NCBI GenBank assembly: GCA_031255755.1
Contig: JAIRRX010000015.1
Span: forward strand, 1 to 35,735
Length of the DNA: 35,735 nt
Direction: 5' to 3'
Origin: Prevotellaceae bacterium
GTDB lineage: Bacteria; Bacteroidota; Bacteroidia; Bacteroidales; UBA932
Made by a program: the position numbers and the translations under genes. This document shows, piece after piece, positions 1-9,255 of this stretch. The notes under the pieces are model-generated. The model ran no database searches and was not told the origin of the DNA. It saw only the letters and a program-made list of their open reading frames with translations. Every line of letters starts with the position of its first letter. Position 1 is the first letter of the stretch.

Positions 1-2874
1 ATCAGTTCTATCGGTTATAAGACGCAGGAAATTGTTACAGGCAGCCGTAGTGTAATTGATGTTGCACTTGAACCGGATGTTGCTCAAATTGAAGAATCGT
101 TTGTTGTTGCTTACGGCACAGCAAGAAAAAGCACTTACACGGGTTCTGCAGCGGTAGTAAAAGCAGAGGCTATAAAGGATATGCCTAAAGCATCATTTGA
201 AACGGCTTTGGTCGGAACTGTTTCGGGTTTACAAATGACTCCGGGTTCGGGACAAGCCGGTTCATCTGTTAATATTCGAATAAGAGGTACTGGTTCTATG
301 AATGCATCTAATGAACCTTTATATGTAATTGACGGAGTTCCTATGAATAGCGGAGATTTGTCGAAATTAAACTATTCATCCAATAATGCTATGAATAGTA
401 TTAATCCTGCTGACATTGAGAGTATTACGGTGCTGAAAGATGCTGCCGCATCATCTCTGTATGGCTCGCGTGCCGCTAATGGTATTATTATGATTACTAC
501 AAAATCAGGGAAAAAAGGTAAAATGAATTTAAGTTTTAAAGCCAATGTTGGCTTTACTCCTTCGTTTGCTTACAACAACTGGGAAAAAGCATCTCCTCAA
601 GACCAAATTGATTATAGCCTTGAATTGTGGACTGCATGGAACATGAGGGATGAGCCGACTACATATCCTACATATGAATTAGCAAGAGCGCAGGCTGAAC
701 AGGATTACAAAAACCTGATTGGAGATGATCCTCGTGGCTTTTTCGATTGGGAAGATGCATTATTAAGAACAGCTACTTTTCAGAATTATGATTTAAGCGC
801 AAGCGGTGGTACAGAAAACAATACATACTATTTTTCGCTTGGATATACAAAAGAAAATGGACGTGTTTATGTTAACGACCTTTCTCGATATAGTGGACGA
901 TTAAATGTTACTCAAAAAATTACAAACTTTTTGGATATGACTTCAAATGTTTCTTTTTCATCCGTAGAAAAAAACGGTTTTAATGATGGTTACAATAACG
1001 GAGCGAACTATTTTTTGATGATACGTAATCTTCTGTTCGATAATTGGTGGCCAAAAAATGAAGATGGTACATGGCATACGGATCCATGGAGAACTTACGC
1101 ACAAAATGTATTGTATTATGATAATTACAGAGAAAATGTATCAAAAATTAACAGGTTCTCAATAAATGAATCATTAAAAGCTAATATTACTCCTGATTTA
1201 TCTGTAAAAACTATATTCAGTTACGATGAAACCAGGCTTGATGATTATGTATGGCGAGCAGCAAATCATTACGACCTTAGCGCTCGTTCAGTTAATGGCG
1301 TTGTTAGAAATATACATAATAAATGGTTAAAAATGGTTTCTACCAGTACCATAAACTATGATTATACATTTAAAGATGTACACAATATTGCATTATTGGC
1401 AGGTTTTGAGGTAGAAGATAATCAATTCAATTTAGTACGCGCAGAAGGAACAAACCTGCCATCCTTAACATCAAAAACAGTAGCAACGGCAGGAACAAAA
1501 ACATCAAACGCTTACTATTCGGGTAACAGTATGATGTCATTTTTGAGCAGGTTGGAATATAACTATGATAACAAATATTATTTTAGTGCAAGTTTCAGGA
1601 GAGATGGTTCATCTAAATTGTCGCCTTCAGTACGATGGGGTAATTTTTGGTCGGTTTCCGGCGCGTGGAAAATTAATAGCGAGAAATTCATGCAATCTGT
1701 CGAGTGGTTGTCAAATTTAAGAATTAAAACATCTTATGGAATAAATGGCACTATGCCCGAACCTAATTATGGACATATTGCTCTGTTTTCGTATTCTAAT
1801 TATACTTATGGCAATAATCCCGGAGGTAGAATTACTACAACAGCAGCTGAAACTCTTAAATGGGAAACTAACTATACTCTTAATCTTGGCGTAGAAGCTG
1901 GATTTTTTAATAACAGACTTAATATTAATCTTGAATATTATGACAGAGTATCAAAAAATCTGTTGCAAGATGCGCCAATATCACGCATAACGGGATTTAA
2001 TAGTATTCTTCAAAATATCGGAGCAATGGATAATAGCGGATTTGAAATAGAAATAGGAGGAGATATTATAAAAAGAAATGATTTTAGATGGAATATGAGT
2101 ATCAACGGGGCAACATTACGCAGCAGGGTTACCAAACTTTATGAAGGCGCTGATATTATTTGGTATGACCCAACTGGAGACGATAATCAAGCCAGATTTA
2201 TATATAGAGAAGGAAAATCGCCTAAATCATTTTATGGAAGAGAATGGGCAGGAGTTGACCCTGACAACGGAGAACCCATGTGGTACACCAACAACACAAC
2301 TACAACTCCATATAAAACTGTAAATGGCCGTCCTGTTACAAATTTATATGACCAGGCAAGTGATATAATAACGGGATGTGCAGATCCCAAATTGTTTGGA
2401 GGTATAAATAGTGATATTTCGTGGAAAGGTTTTAGCGTTTACCTAAATTTCTCTTATTCTCTTGGCGGAGATGTATATAATGCATTTGAAAGATATGTGA
2501 ATGACGACGGATACTTTACTACTCGTACACGAACAGAAAAAGCAATGGATTATTGGAAAAAACCCGGTGATATAACGCAAGCTCCACGCTTAGGGCTTGA
2601 TGAAAACACAAAAGCATTTAAAAGTCATCAAAGCAGATGGTTGTATAAAAACAATTATATACGCTTAAAAAATATTACAATATCATACAATCTACCGAAA
2701 AATATTGTAGAAAAGGTAAAATTAACAAACTGTCGCGTTTATTTTTCAGGTATGAATTTATTAACTTTTGCAAGTCAAAACTATTTTGACCCCGAAGTAA
2801 GCGTGTATGGAGTTAAAAGTTGGGAAATGCCTATTGGCAAAACATTTACATTTGGAATAGAACTTAATTTATAA
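1..2874 (+). CDS. SusC/RagA-family TonB-linked outer membrane transporter, 5' partial
   Basis: Outer-membrane TonB-dependent channel that imports oligosaccharides or peptides together with a SusD lipoprotein. The frame is open from base 1, so the listed Met at 181 is internal and the true start lies upstream of the window; 957 residues are visible. The first residues (ISSIGYKTQEIV) look like the end of the carboxypeptidase-regulatory-like domain that precedes the plug. The plug follows, with SusC signatures IRIRGTGS, PLYVIDGVPM, VLKDAAASSLYGSRAANGII and ITTKSGKKG. The remaining roughly 750 residues are aromatic-rich alternating strands typical of the 22-stranded barrel. The susD-like gene follows after 16 bases, as expected for a co-transcribed pair. 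The substrate cannot be read from the sequence. Family certain; specificity unknown. Confidence 0.95.
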   Translation: MSSIGYKTQEIVTGSRSVIDVALEPDVAQIEESFVVAYGTARKSTYTGSAAVVKAEAIKDMPKASFETALVGTVSGLQMTPGSGQAGSSVNIRIRGTGSMNASNEPLYVIDGVPMNSGDLSKLNYSSNNAMNSINPADIESITVLKDAAASSLYGSRAANGIIMITTKSGKKGKMNLSFKANVGFTPSFAYNNWEKASPQDQIDYSLELWTAWNMRDEPTTYPTYELARAQAEQDYKNLIGDDPRGFFDWEDALLRTATFQNYDLSASGGTENNTYYFSLGYTKENGRVYVNDLSRYSGRLNVTQKITNFLDMTSNVSFSSVEKNGFNDGYNNGANYFLMIRNLLFDNWWPKNEDGTWHTDPWRTYAQNVLYYDNYRENVSKINRFSINESLKANITPDLSVKTIFSYDETRLDDYVWRAANHYDLSARSVNGVVRNIHNKWLKMVSTSTINYDYTFKDVHNIALLAGFEVEDNQFNLVRAEGTNLPSLTSKTVATAGTKTSNAYYSGNSMMSFLSRLEYNYDNKYYFSASFRRDGSSKLSPSVRWGNFWSVSGAWKINSEKFMQSVEWLSNLRIKTSYGINGTMPEPNYGHIALFSYSNYTYGNNPGGRITTTAAETLKWETNYTLNLGVEAGFFNNRLNINLEYYDRVSKNLLQDAPISRITGFNSILQNIGAMDNSGFEIEIGGDIIKRNDFRWNMSINGATLRSRVTKLYEGADIIWYDPTGDDNQARFIYREGKSPKSFYGREWAGVDPDNGEPMWYTNNTTTTPYKTVNGRPVTNLYDQASDIITGCADPKLFGGINSDISWKGFSVYLNFSYSLGGDVYNAFERYVNDDGYFTTRTRTEKAMDYWKKPGDITQAPRLGLDENTKAFKSHQSRWLYKNNYIRLKNITISYNLPKNIVEKVKLTNCRVYFSGMNLLTFASQNYFDPEVSVYGVKSWEMPIGKTFTFGIELNL

Positions 2875-2890
2875 AATAAATAAAATTATT

Positions 2891-4426
2891 ATGAAAAAGA
2901 AAATATTTTTTACGCTTTTGGTGTCTGTTATTATAACTTTAAGCGTATCATCGTGTCAGGATTTTTTAGATAAATATCCATCGGAATCAGTTCCAGCAGC
3001 AATGGCAATAGGTAATGCCAACGATGCTGAAGTTGCAATCAATGGCGTATATCACGCCATGGCATCGTATGCTTATTATGGCCGCGATATGGTATTGTAT
3101 GCAGAATATAAAGGCGGTGATTTTGGTATTACAACTACAGGTATTTCAGGTGATGCTTTATACTTTTTTACTCATACATCAACCAGCGGTGCATATTCAG
3201 ACTTTTGGTCTCAATGCTATTTTGTGTTACTTCAGGTAAACAACATACTTGAATGTATTGAATCTGGTAAAGTAGATGCGCAAACTCCCGATGATATTGC
3301 AAAAGTAAATTCTGTTAAAGGACAGGCTTTGACAATAAGAGCGCTTGTTCATTTCGATTTGGCAAGATTATATGGTTATCCTTATCTTAAAGATAACGGA
3401 GCGAGCCTTGGCGCAGCTGTTGTTACAAACACATTGGCTGCAAGTTCCCAATTGAGACGTAATACTGTTGCCGAATGTTATGAGCAGGCAATAATCGATT
3501 TAACCGAAGTAATAAATTCTTCTTTGTTGCCTGTTACAAAAAAGAATGGCTATATAAACCAATATGGAGCTAAATCATTACTTGCAAGAATATATCTCTA
3601 CAAAGGTGAGTGGGAAAATGCTTACACAATGGCTAAAGATGTAATAGATAACGGAGGATATACTCCTTATACCGATGCAAATTGGGTAGATTCATGGAAA
3701 TCGCAATTCGGAACAGAATCTATTTTTGAATTGTTTGTTGTACCAAGCGAAACCGATTTGGGTAGCACTTCTCCATGCAGTTATTTTGCTCCAAGAAAAA
3801 ATCTTCCAGACAGAAGAGAACTTGGTCCAATTATGGTAAGCGACCAGTTTTTTGATATGTTTAAAGAATCTGTTCATGACACAGATGTACGTTGGGATGT
3901 TTTTGGAATAGATGAATTCGGACGCGAAGACCCTGCATCCAGTTTTTATATTCAAGATAGAAAAGGTTGGATGATGAAATACGAAGGAGATGGAAAATCA
4001 ACACGTTCAGCAGTAAACATTAAAATTATAAGATTAACGGAAGTTCTTCTAATTGGAGCAGAGGCGGCATTGAAGAAATCATCGCCAAACAAAACAGATG
4101 CTGCTTCTTGGATTAATATTGTAAGAAAAAGAAATCCTGCATTGACAGATTTAGATGGCAGCGAAAGCATCAATGTATTGTTAGATGAAGTTGCTTTGCA
4201 AAGACGTATTGACCTTATTGGCGAAGGTCATCGATATTTTGATGTATTGAGAACAGGAGGCACTATTTCATATACCGATGGAGGAGGTATTTTCCCTCAA
4301 CGGCAGGCTGGAGGTAGAGATGCCACTGTTGATTGGAATTTCAATAAGTGCGTACTCCCAATAGGTATTAATGAAATCAACGCCAATCCGGCAATCAAAG
4401 ATCAGCAAAATCCCGGATATAATTAA
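2891..4426 (+). CDS. SusD/RagB-family nutrient-binding outer membrane lipoprotein
   Basis: Surface lipoprotein that caps the SusC barrel and captures the ligand. The N-terminus is a signal peptide ending in a lipobox SVSSC with the lipidated Cys at residue 22, followed by QDFLDKYPSE, the usual start of mature SusD proteins (DFLD.xP). The ~511-residue length is typical. The middle part holds the TPR-like helices (GQALTIRALVHFDLARLYG, AKSLLARIYLYKGEWENA) and the C-terminus carries the family motifs RRIDLIGEGHRYFDVLRTG and LPIGINEINANPAIKDQQNPGY. It lies 16 bases after the SusC gene and ends at a strong bidirectional terminator, so the operon holds only this pair at its 3' end. No hydrolase follows. 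Confidence 0.95.
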   Translation: MKKKIFFTLLVSVIITLSVSSCQDFLDKYPSESVPAAMAIGNANDAEVAINGVYHAMASYAYYGRDMVLYAEYKGGDFGITTTGISGDALYFFTHTSTSGAYSDFWSQCYFVLLQVNNILECIESGKVDAQTPDDIAKVNSVKGQALTIRALVHFDLARLYGYPYLKDNGASLGAAVVTNTLAASSQLRRNTVAECYEQAIIDLTEVINSSLLPVTKKNGYINQYGAKSLLARIYLYKGEWENAYTMAKDVIDNGGYTPYTDANWVDSWKSQFGTESIFELFVVPSETDLGSTSPCSYFAPRKNLPDRRELGPIMVSDQFFDMFKESVHDTDVRWDVFGIDEFGREDPASSFYIQDRKGWMMKYEGDGKSTRSAVNIKIIRLTEVLLIGAEAALKKSSPNKTDAASWINIVRKRNPALTDLDGSESINVLLDEVALQRRIDLIGEGHRYFDVLRTGGTISYTDGGGIFPQRQAGGRDATVDWNFNKCVLPIGINEINANPAIKDQQNPGYN

Positions 4427-4443
4427 TTCTTGAATATCCCTAC

Positions 4444-4487
4444 ATAAAAAAACAACTGCTCAAAATTTCGAGCAGTTGTTTTTTTAT
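4444..4487. terminator. Bidirectional intrinsic terminator between susD-like gene and mdh
   Basis: Perfect 11-bp inverted repeat aacaactgctc (4451-4461) and gagcagttgtt (4470-4480) with an 8-base loop. A run of A precedes it and a run of T follows, so it can stop transcription from both convergent genes. Confidence 0.9.
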
Positions 4488-4506
4488 TATTAAAACGGAA
4501 TATAAA

Positions 4507-5451
4507 CTAAATCATTTTACTGTCAATCATGATTTGATTTACATTTCGCGTTGCCTCGGCTGATGCCTTGAATGCAATTTTTTCATCATCGTTAAGCGGA
4601 AAATCAACAATCTTTTCCCAGCCGCTTTCGCCAAGTACAACAGGAACGCCGATTGTAAGGTCATTTTCACCATATTCGCCTTCCAGAAGTACTGCACATG
4701 GAATAATACGTTTTTGATTTCGCACAATTGATTCAACCATAGATGCTGCCGCAGCTCCGGGTGCATACCATGCCGATGTGCCAAGCAGTTTGGTTAAAGT
4801 TGCTCCGCCGACTTTTGTTTCCGCAACAACTTCATCAAGTTTTTCTTTTGTCAAAAAGTTTGTTACGGCAACGCCTCTGCATGTTGCAAGCGATGTAAGC
4901 GGAACCATTGTTGTATCGCCGTGTCCGCCTATTACCGTAGCCTCAATATCTTTGGAGTTTGCTCCCAATGCTCGACTCAGATAATATTTGAATCGCGAAC
5001 TGTCCAGCGCTCCGCCCAGTCCCATTACTTTATTTCGCGGAAGTCCGGACGTTTTTACGGCAAGATGACACATTGCATCCATTGGATTGCTTACGATTAT
5101 AAGTATTGCATCAGGAGAATGTTTAAGAATGTTTTCAACTACATTTTTGACAATTCCTGCATTTACTCCTATTAATTCTTCGCGTGTCATTCCGGGTTTG
5201 CGCGGAATGCCCGATGTTATAACTACCACATTTGAATTTGCCGTTGCCGCATAGTCATTTGTTACGCCTTTCACGCAGCATCCGAATTCGGCAAGCGCTG
5301 CCGTTTGCATAATATCCATTGCTTTTCCTTCCGAAATGCCTTCTTTAATATCAAGAAGAATAATTTCGGATGCAATTTCGCGCGTTGCGAGTACATTGGC
5401 GCATGTTGCGCCTACATTTCCCGAACCGACTATTGTTACTTTTACTGCCAT
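4507..5451 (-). CDS. mdh: Malate dehydrogenase
   Basis: NAD-dependent oxidation of malate to oxaloacetate in the TCA cycle or its reductive branch, cytoplasmic. 314 residues, the normal length for LDH-like bacterial MDH. The Rossmann motif GSGNVG is at residues 9-14, the cofactor-ribose Asp is D34 (ILLDI), and the substrate loop PRKPGMTREEL carries R84 and R90. SNPMD holds N122, R153 follows in DSSRF, and the catalytic His is H177 in GGHGDTTMVP. An Arg at position 84, rather than Gln, supports malate rather than lactate dehydrogenase. It is transcribed alone, divergent from rfbA, with a TACCTTTG -7 element on its strand just upstream, and shares the terminator at 4451-4480 with the SusD gene. 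Confidence 0.95.
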   Translation of the reverse strand: MAVKVTIVGSGNVGATCANVLATREIASEIILLDIKEGISEGKAMDIMQTAALAEFGCCVKGVTNDYAATANSNVVVITSGIPRKPGMTREELIGVNAGIVKNVVENILKHSPDAILIIVSNPMDAMCHLAVKTSGLPRNKVMGLGGALDSSRFKYYLSRALGANSKDIEATVIGGHGDTTMVPLTSLATCRGVAVTNFLTKEKLDEVVAETKVGGATLTKLLGTSAWYAPGAAAASMVESIVRNQKRIIPCAVLLEGEYGENDLTIGVPVVLGESGWEKIVDFPLNDDEKIAFKASAEATRNVNQIMIDSKMI

Positions 5452-5502
5452 AATACTTTATGTTTTTAATAATTAAATATTTTATTTGAATGAAATTCGG
5501 CA

Positions 5503-5510
5503 CAAAGGTA
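5503..5510 (-). promoter_or_regulatory. Bacteroidota -7 element for mdh
   Basis: On the minus strand this reads TACCTTTG, matching TAnnTTTG, about 50 bases upstream of the mdh start. No well-spaced TTTG -33 box was found, so only the -7 element is called. Confidence 0.5.
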
Positions 5511-5734
5511 AAATTTAAAATCAAAAAGTTGAAATACATTAAACCTAATATGGATTATTTAACCTGAAAAACAAAAATGTATTGACTTATTTTAATTTAA
5601 TATTTAGTACAGTTATAAAAGTAATAAGCTGTCATTGCTTCATTTGTAATCACATAACTGCAAATAAAAATTGATAAAAAATGCATGATTTCAACCAATA
5701 TGAGTACAAAACTCCGCAATACTTTATTGTTGAA

Positions 5735-5766
5735 TTTGCCGTATCATCCTAAAATTTGTATATTTG
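5735..5766 (+). promoter_or_regulatory. Bacteroidota promoter for rfbA-rfbC
   Basis: TTTG at 5735-5738, a 20-base spacer, and TATATTTG at 5759-5766, a full match to TTTG-N19-21-TAnnTTTG. Its position downstream of the longer ORF-track start argues that translation begins at 5808. Confidence 0.7.
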
Positions 5767-5807
5767 CATTTTATACGATTTATGTATTAATAAATAAAAC
5801 ACAGACT

Positions 5808-6698
5808 ATGAAAGGAATCGTTTTAGCGGGAGGTTCGGGTACTCGGCTGTATCCGATTACAAAAGGCGTATCAAAACAAATGCTGCCGATATATGACAAG
5901 CCGATGATTTATTATCCTGTTTCGGTTTTGATGCTGGCGGGAATACGCGAAATATTAATAATATCAACTCCGCAGGATTTACCCGGATTTAAACGTTTGC
6001 TCGGCGATGGCTCCGATTACGGCGTTATATTTGAATATGCCGAACAGCCTTCGCCTGATGGCTTGGCACAGGCGTTTATTATCGGTGAAAATTTTATCGG
6101 CAACGATTCGGCCTGTCTGGTTTTAGGTGATAATATTTTTCAGGGAGCAGGATTTTCGTCAATGTTGAAAACAGCGGTACACGCAGCCGAACATGAAGCC
6201 AAAGCAACGGTTTTCGGCTATTATGTTAATGACCCTGAACGTTATGGAGTAGTTGAATTTGATGAAAACGAAACTGTAATAAGTATAGAAGAAAAACCGC
6301 AAAACCCAAAATCAAATTACGCTGTTGTAGGATTATATTTTTATCCTAACAGAGTTGTGGATATTGCAAAAAATGTAAAACCATCTGCACGCGGCGAACT
6401 GGAAATTACAACAGTCAATCAGGAATTTTTGAAAAGGCAGGAATTGAAAGTGCAGTTATTGGGTCGCGGATTTGCATGGCTGGATACAGGTACGCATGAT
6501 TCGCTTGCCGAAGCATCTATTTTTGTTGAAGTGCTTGAAAAACGTCAAGGATTGAAAATTGCGTGTCTCGAAGGCATTGCCTATAACAACGGATGGATTA
6601 CAAAAGAAAAACTGATTGCAACAGCGCAACCAATGATTAAAAATCAATATGGGCAATATTTGTTGAAAATAGCAAACGAAACAAAATCTGCAAAATAA
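5808..6698 (+). CDS. rfbA: Glucose-1-phosphate thymidylyltransferase
   Basis: Makes dTDP-glucose from dTTP and glucose-1-phosphate, the first step of dTDP-L-rhamnose and related sugar synthesis for surface polysaccharides. The start is the ATG at 5808 (MKGIVLAGG), not the ORF-track Met at 5685, because the family begins at this motif and the promoter lies between the two. The protein has 296 residues, standard for RmlA. Nucleotide-binding GGSGTR is at 8-13, the lysine-containing [11 protein letters not shown] at 22-32 and the metal/sugar Asp in GDN at 107-109. The stop overlaps the rfbC start by one base (TAATG), indicating translational coupling. The dehydratase rfbB and reductase rfbD are not in the window. 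Confidence 0.95.
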   Translation: MKGIVLAGGSGTRLYPITKGVSKQMLPIYDKPMIYYPVSVLMLAGIREILIISTPQDLPGFKRLLGDGSDYGVIFEYAEQPSPDGLAQAFIIGENFIGNDSACLVLGDNIFQGAGFSSMLKTAVHAAEHEAKATVFGYYVNDPERYGVVEFDENETVISIEEKPQNPKSNYAVVGLYFYPNRVVDIAKNVKPSARGELEITTVNQEFLKRQELKVQLLGRGFAWLDTGTHDSLAEASIFVEVLEKRQGLKIACLEGIAYNNGWITKEKLIATAQPMIKNQYGQYLLKIANETKSAK

Positions 6699-7246
6699 TG
6701 GAAGTAATAAAAACAAATATTGAAGATGTATTAATTATAAAACCCAAAATATTTGCAGATGCACGCGGGTATTTTTTTGAATCGTTTGTACAGAAAAATT
6801 TTGAAGAAAAAATCTGTAAAACAGTATTTGTTCAGGATAACGAATCAAAATCTTCGTATGGCGTTTTGCGAGGTTTGCATTATCAATTACCGCCTTTTGC
6901 TCAAGCCAAACTTGTTCGCGTTATCAAAGGCAGAGTTTTGGATGTAGCGGTTGATATCAGAAAAAATTCACCGACATTCGGAAAATATGCAGCAGTAGAA
7001 CTTACAGATGAAAATCATTTGCAACTGTTTATTCCACGCGGTTTTGCACATGGTTTTGCCGTATTAAGCAGCGAAACAATATTTCAATATAAATGCGATA
7101 ATTATTATTCGCCGCAAAACGAAGGCGCAATAATCTGGAACGATAAAACGATAGGTATAGACTGGCAAATTCCTGAAAAAGATATTATACTTTCCGAAAA
7201 AGATAAAAACCATCCAACGCTTGCAAATGCAAAGATGCTGTTTTGA
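6698..7246 (+). CDS. rfbC: dTDP-4-dehydrorhamnose 3,5-epimerase
   Basis: Cupin-fold epimerase acting on dTDP-4-keto-6-deoxyglucose at C3 and C5. 182 residues, normal for RmlC. The early DARGYFFESF matches the substrate-binding region, the catalytic His is H61 in LRGLHYQ, and the acid Tyr is probably Y131 in FQYKCD. PRGFAHGFAVLS is the conserved strand near the active site. It shares the base at 6698 with the rfbA stop codon and ends shortly before a strong terminator. Together the two genes form part of a dTDP-deoxysugar pathway whose other enzymes must lie elsewhere. Confidence 0.95.
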   Translation: MEVIKTNIEDVLIIKPKIFADARGYFFESFVQKNFEEKICKTVFVQDNESKSSYGVLRGLHYQLPPFAQAKLVRVIKGRVLDVAVDIRKNSPTFGKYAAVELTDENHLQLFIPRGFAHGFAVLSSETIFQYKCDNYYSPQNEGAIIWNDKTIGIDWQIPEKDIILSEKDKNHPTLANAKMLF

Positions 7247-7300
7247 TTGTATGTTTGCATAAATGTAAAAATCGTTCATGCGTTTGGCAAGTATAACAAT

Positions 7301-7332
7301 AAAAAAAGACTGCTGAATCAGCAGTCTTTTTA
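7301..7332. terminator. Bidirectional intrinsic terminator between rfbC and thioredoxin lipoprotein
   Basis: Perfect inverted repeat agactgctga (7307-7316) and tcagcagtct (7318-7327) with A and T runs on either side. It serves both convergent genes. Confidence 0.9.
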
Positions 7333-7350
7333 TGTTAAAAATCAGTCAAA

Positions 7351-8439
7351 TTATTTCAACAATTCTGCAAGTTTGTTTTTCAAGGCATCTCCGCGAAGAT
7401 TTTTTTCAATTATAATTCCTTGCGGGTCAATCAAAACAGTGTGAGGAATTGCGTTTACATTGTAAAGTCGCGCGCCTTCACTTTGCCATAATTTTATGTC
7501 CGACATGTGAACCCATGTAAGATTGTGTTCTTTTATTCCGTTCAGCCATTTTTCTTTGTCTCTGTCGAATGATACGCCTACGATTTCAAAGTTTTTGTTT
7601 TTATATTTTTGATAAACTTCGATAAGGTTCGGCATTTCGGCAATACAGGGTCCGCACCACGAAGCCCAAAAATCAACCAAAACGTATTTTCCTTTGCCTG
7701 CATAATCCGAAAGTTTCACATTTTCGCCCTGTGGATTCGGCATTTCAATATCCACAAAAGGTTGTCCGACTGCGACTGTTTTTGCGATTGCAACACGTTC
7801 CGAAAGTTTTTTAAATACATCTTTTTGTAATGTCTCTGCGCTGGCTAATGTCAGCAATTCTTCCATTTCTTCAACTCCCATTTGAGACGTTGCTCTTGAC
7901 AAAAAACATTCTCCCGCTTTATTGTTTATATTTTCTTTCACAAATGCAATACTCGAATTGATATATTCTTCGTACCATTTATTATAGTCGGAAGCGTCCA
8001 ATGCCGCATTAAGTTCTGCGTCTGAGACTCCTGCCGCAATCAAACTATCGGCTATTCTGTTGAGTTTTTCTTCTATCGCCGCAAGTTGCTTTAAATGCTG
8101 TGAAATCAAGTCGTTGAGTTCTGTGCCTGTAATTGTAACTTCGTTTTCGCCAATTATAATTTCTATCGGAACATTTTCAACAATAACTTCAAATACCTCC
8201 CTGCCTATTGTAACATAATAAATTTCAGGTTCGACAACATTTCCCGTAAAGGTAAATTTGCTGTCTTTAATTGTCGTTGAATCAATTGATACAAGTTTAT
8301 TTTCAATTCTTTTCCCCAAATAGACTGTTTGTCCGTTTAATCTTTCTAATTCAACGTTTCCGCTGATTGTGTAAGATTTTTTTTCGTTGCAAGCTAAGAT
8401 TGCAACTGCAATAAATGTAAGTAATAATAATTTTTTCAT
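7351..8439 (-). CDS. TlpA/ResA-like thioredoxin-fold lipoprotein with N-terminal DUF4369-like domain
   Basis: Probable periplasmic thiol-disulfide oxidoreductase, membrane-anchored. The signal peptide ends at lipobox AILAC with the lipidated Cys at residue 17. Residues about 20-110 (YTISGNVE, LNGQTVYLG) look like the DUF4369 domain that often precedes TlpA-like thioredoxins in Bacteroidota. A helical linker follows, and the thioredoxin domain starts near residue 225. The redox motif is WCGPC with C262 and C265 inside VDFWASWCGPC, and IPHTVLID supplies the cis-Pro loop. It lies 32 bases downstream of the deoxynucleoside kinase and is probably co-transcribed with it. The physiological partner is unknown; it could serve cytochrome maturation or general disulfide reduction. 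Confidence 0.9.
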   Translation of the reverse strand: MKKLLLLTFIAVAILACNEKKSYTISGNVELERLNGQTVYLGKRIENKLVSIDSTTIKDSKFTFTGNVVEPEIYYVTIGREVFEVIVENVPIEIIIGENEVTITGTELNDLISQHLKQLAAIEEKLNRIADSLIAAGVSDAELNAALDASDYNKWYEEYINSSIAFVKENINNKAGECFLSRATSQMGVEEMEELLTLASAETLQKDVFKKLSERVAIAKTVAVGQPFVDIEMPNPQGENVKLSDYAGKGKYVLVDFWASWCGPCIAEMPNLIEVYQKYKNKNFEIVGVSFDRDKEKWLNGIKEHNLTWVHMSDIKLWQSEGARLYNVNAIPHTVLIDPQGIIIEKNLRGDALKNKLAELLK

Positions 8440-8471
8440 ATTAGTATGTATTAAAATTTAAATTCATAATT

Positions 8472-9083
8472 CTAAAAAAGCCCGTAAAGTTCGGCATTTA
8501 TTTTGTCAATAACAATATTAAGGTCTTCTGTTTTTTTTGCAAAATTCGTTTTATCAACATCAATAATCAGTTTTCGTTCTTTATAGGAATCTATCCATTC
8601 TTCGTAAAGTTCGTTGAGATGAGTAAGATAATCAATTCGTATTCCTGCTTCATATTCTCTGCCCCGTTCCTGTATTTGCGCAACAAGAGTCGGTATTGAT
8701 GCTTTCAGATAAATAAGCAAATCCGGCGGAGTAACTAAATCCATCATTAAATTGAACAGCGATGTGTAATTTTCAAAATCACGCGATGACATCAATCCCA
8801 TTTTATGCAAATTCGGCGCAAAAATACATGCATCTTCATAAATGGTTCGGTCTTGAATTATTATATCATCGCTTCGTTTTATATCAATAATATTTTTAAA
8901 CCTGCGATTTAAAAAAAATATCTGAATATTAAACGCCCAACGTTGCATATCTTTGTAAAAATCGTTCAAATACGAATTGTCATCAACCTTTTCAAACTGA
9001 GGCGTCCATTTGAAATGTTGAGATAATAAATGCGTGAGAGTTGTCTTTCCGCTTCCGATGTTACCTGCTATTGCTATGTGCAT
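8472..9083 (-). CDS. Deoxynucleoside kinase (dNK family)
   Basis: Phosphorylates deoxynucleosides for nucleotide salvage in the cytoplasm. I start it at 9083 (MHIAIAGNIGSGKTT) because the family begins a few residues before the P-loop; the ORF-track start at 9122 adds 13 residues of unlikely sequence. This gives 203 residues, normal for bacterial dNK/dGK/dAK. The P-loop GNIGSGKTT is at residues 7-15, QDRTIYEDACIFA contains the DR motif, and ERGREYE is the LID-type arginine cluster. Base specificity cannot be settled by eye. A TTTG-N20-TAACTTTG promoter sits on the same strand just upstream, and the thioredoxin lipoprotein follows after 32 bases. Confidence 0.9.
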   Translation of the reverse strand: MHIAIAGNIGSGKTTLTHLLSQHFKWTPQFEKVDDNSYLNDFYKDMQRWAFNIQIFFLNRRFKNIIDIKRSDDIIIQDRTIYEDACIFAPNLHKMGLMSSRDFENYTSLFNLMMDLVTPPDLLIYLKASIPTLVAQIQERGREYEAGIRIDYLTHLNELYEEWIDSYKERKLIIDVDKTNFAKKTEDLNIVIDKINAELYGLF

Positions 9084-9123
9084 TATTTTTATTTTTTGAT
9101 ATGATAAACCAAATTCCCGCATA

Positions 9124-9155
9124 CAAAGTTAATAACTTTTTAATTATACATCAAA
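9124..9155 (-). promoter_or_regulatory. Bacteroidota promoter for dNK-thioredoxin operon
   Basis: On the minus strand, TTTG (9152-9155), a 20-base spacer and TAACTTTG (9124-9131). It overlaps the region just upstream of the longer ORF, which supports the shorter start at 9083. Confidence 0.7.
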
Positions 9156-9255
9156 AATATTTTAAAAAAATGTTAATTTTAACAGCATATTATTTTTGAT
9201 TTCAAATCAATATCTGATAAACAGAGTAATAACAATTATATAAACCTTATAAAAT

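Noticed and set aside
181-183. Met at 181 as the SusC start
   Set aside because: The frame is open to base 1 and encodes SusC domain sequence, so the gene is truncated by the window edge.
5685-5807. N-terminal extension of rfbA in the ORF track
   Set aside because: It contains the promoter and no family sequence; RmlA starts at MKGIVLAGG.
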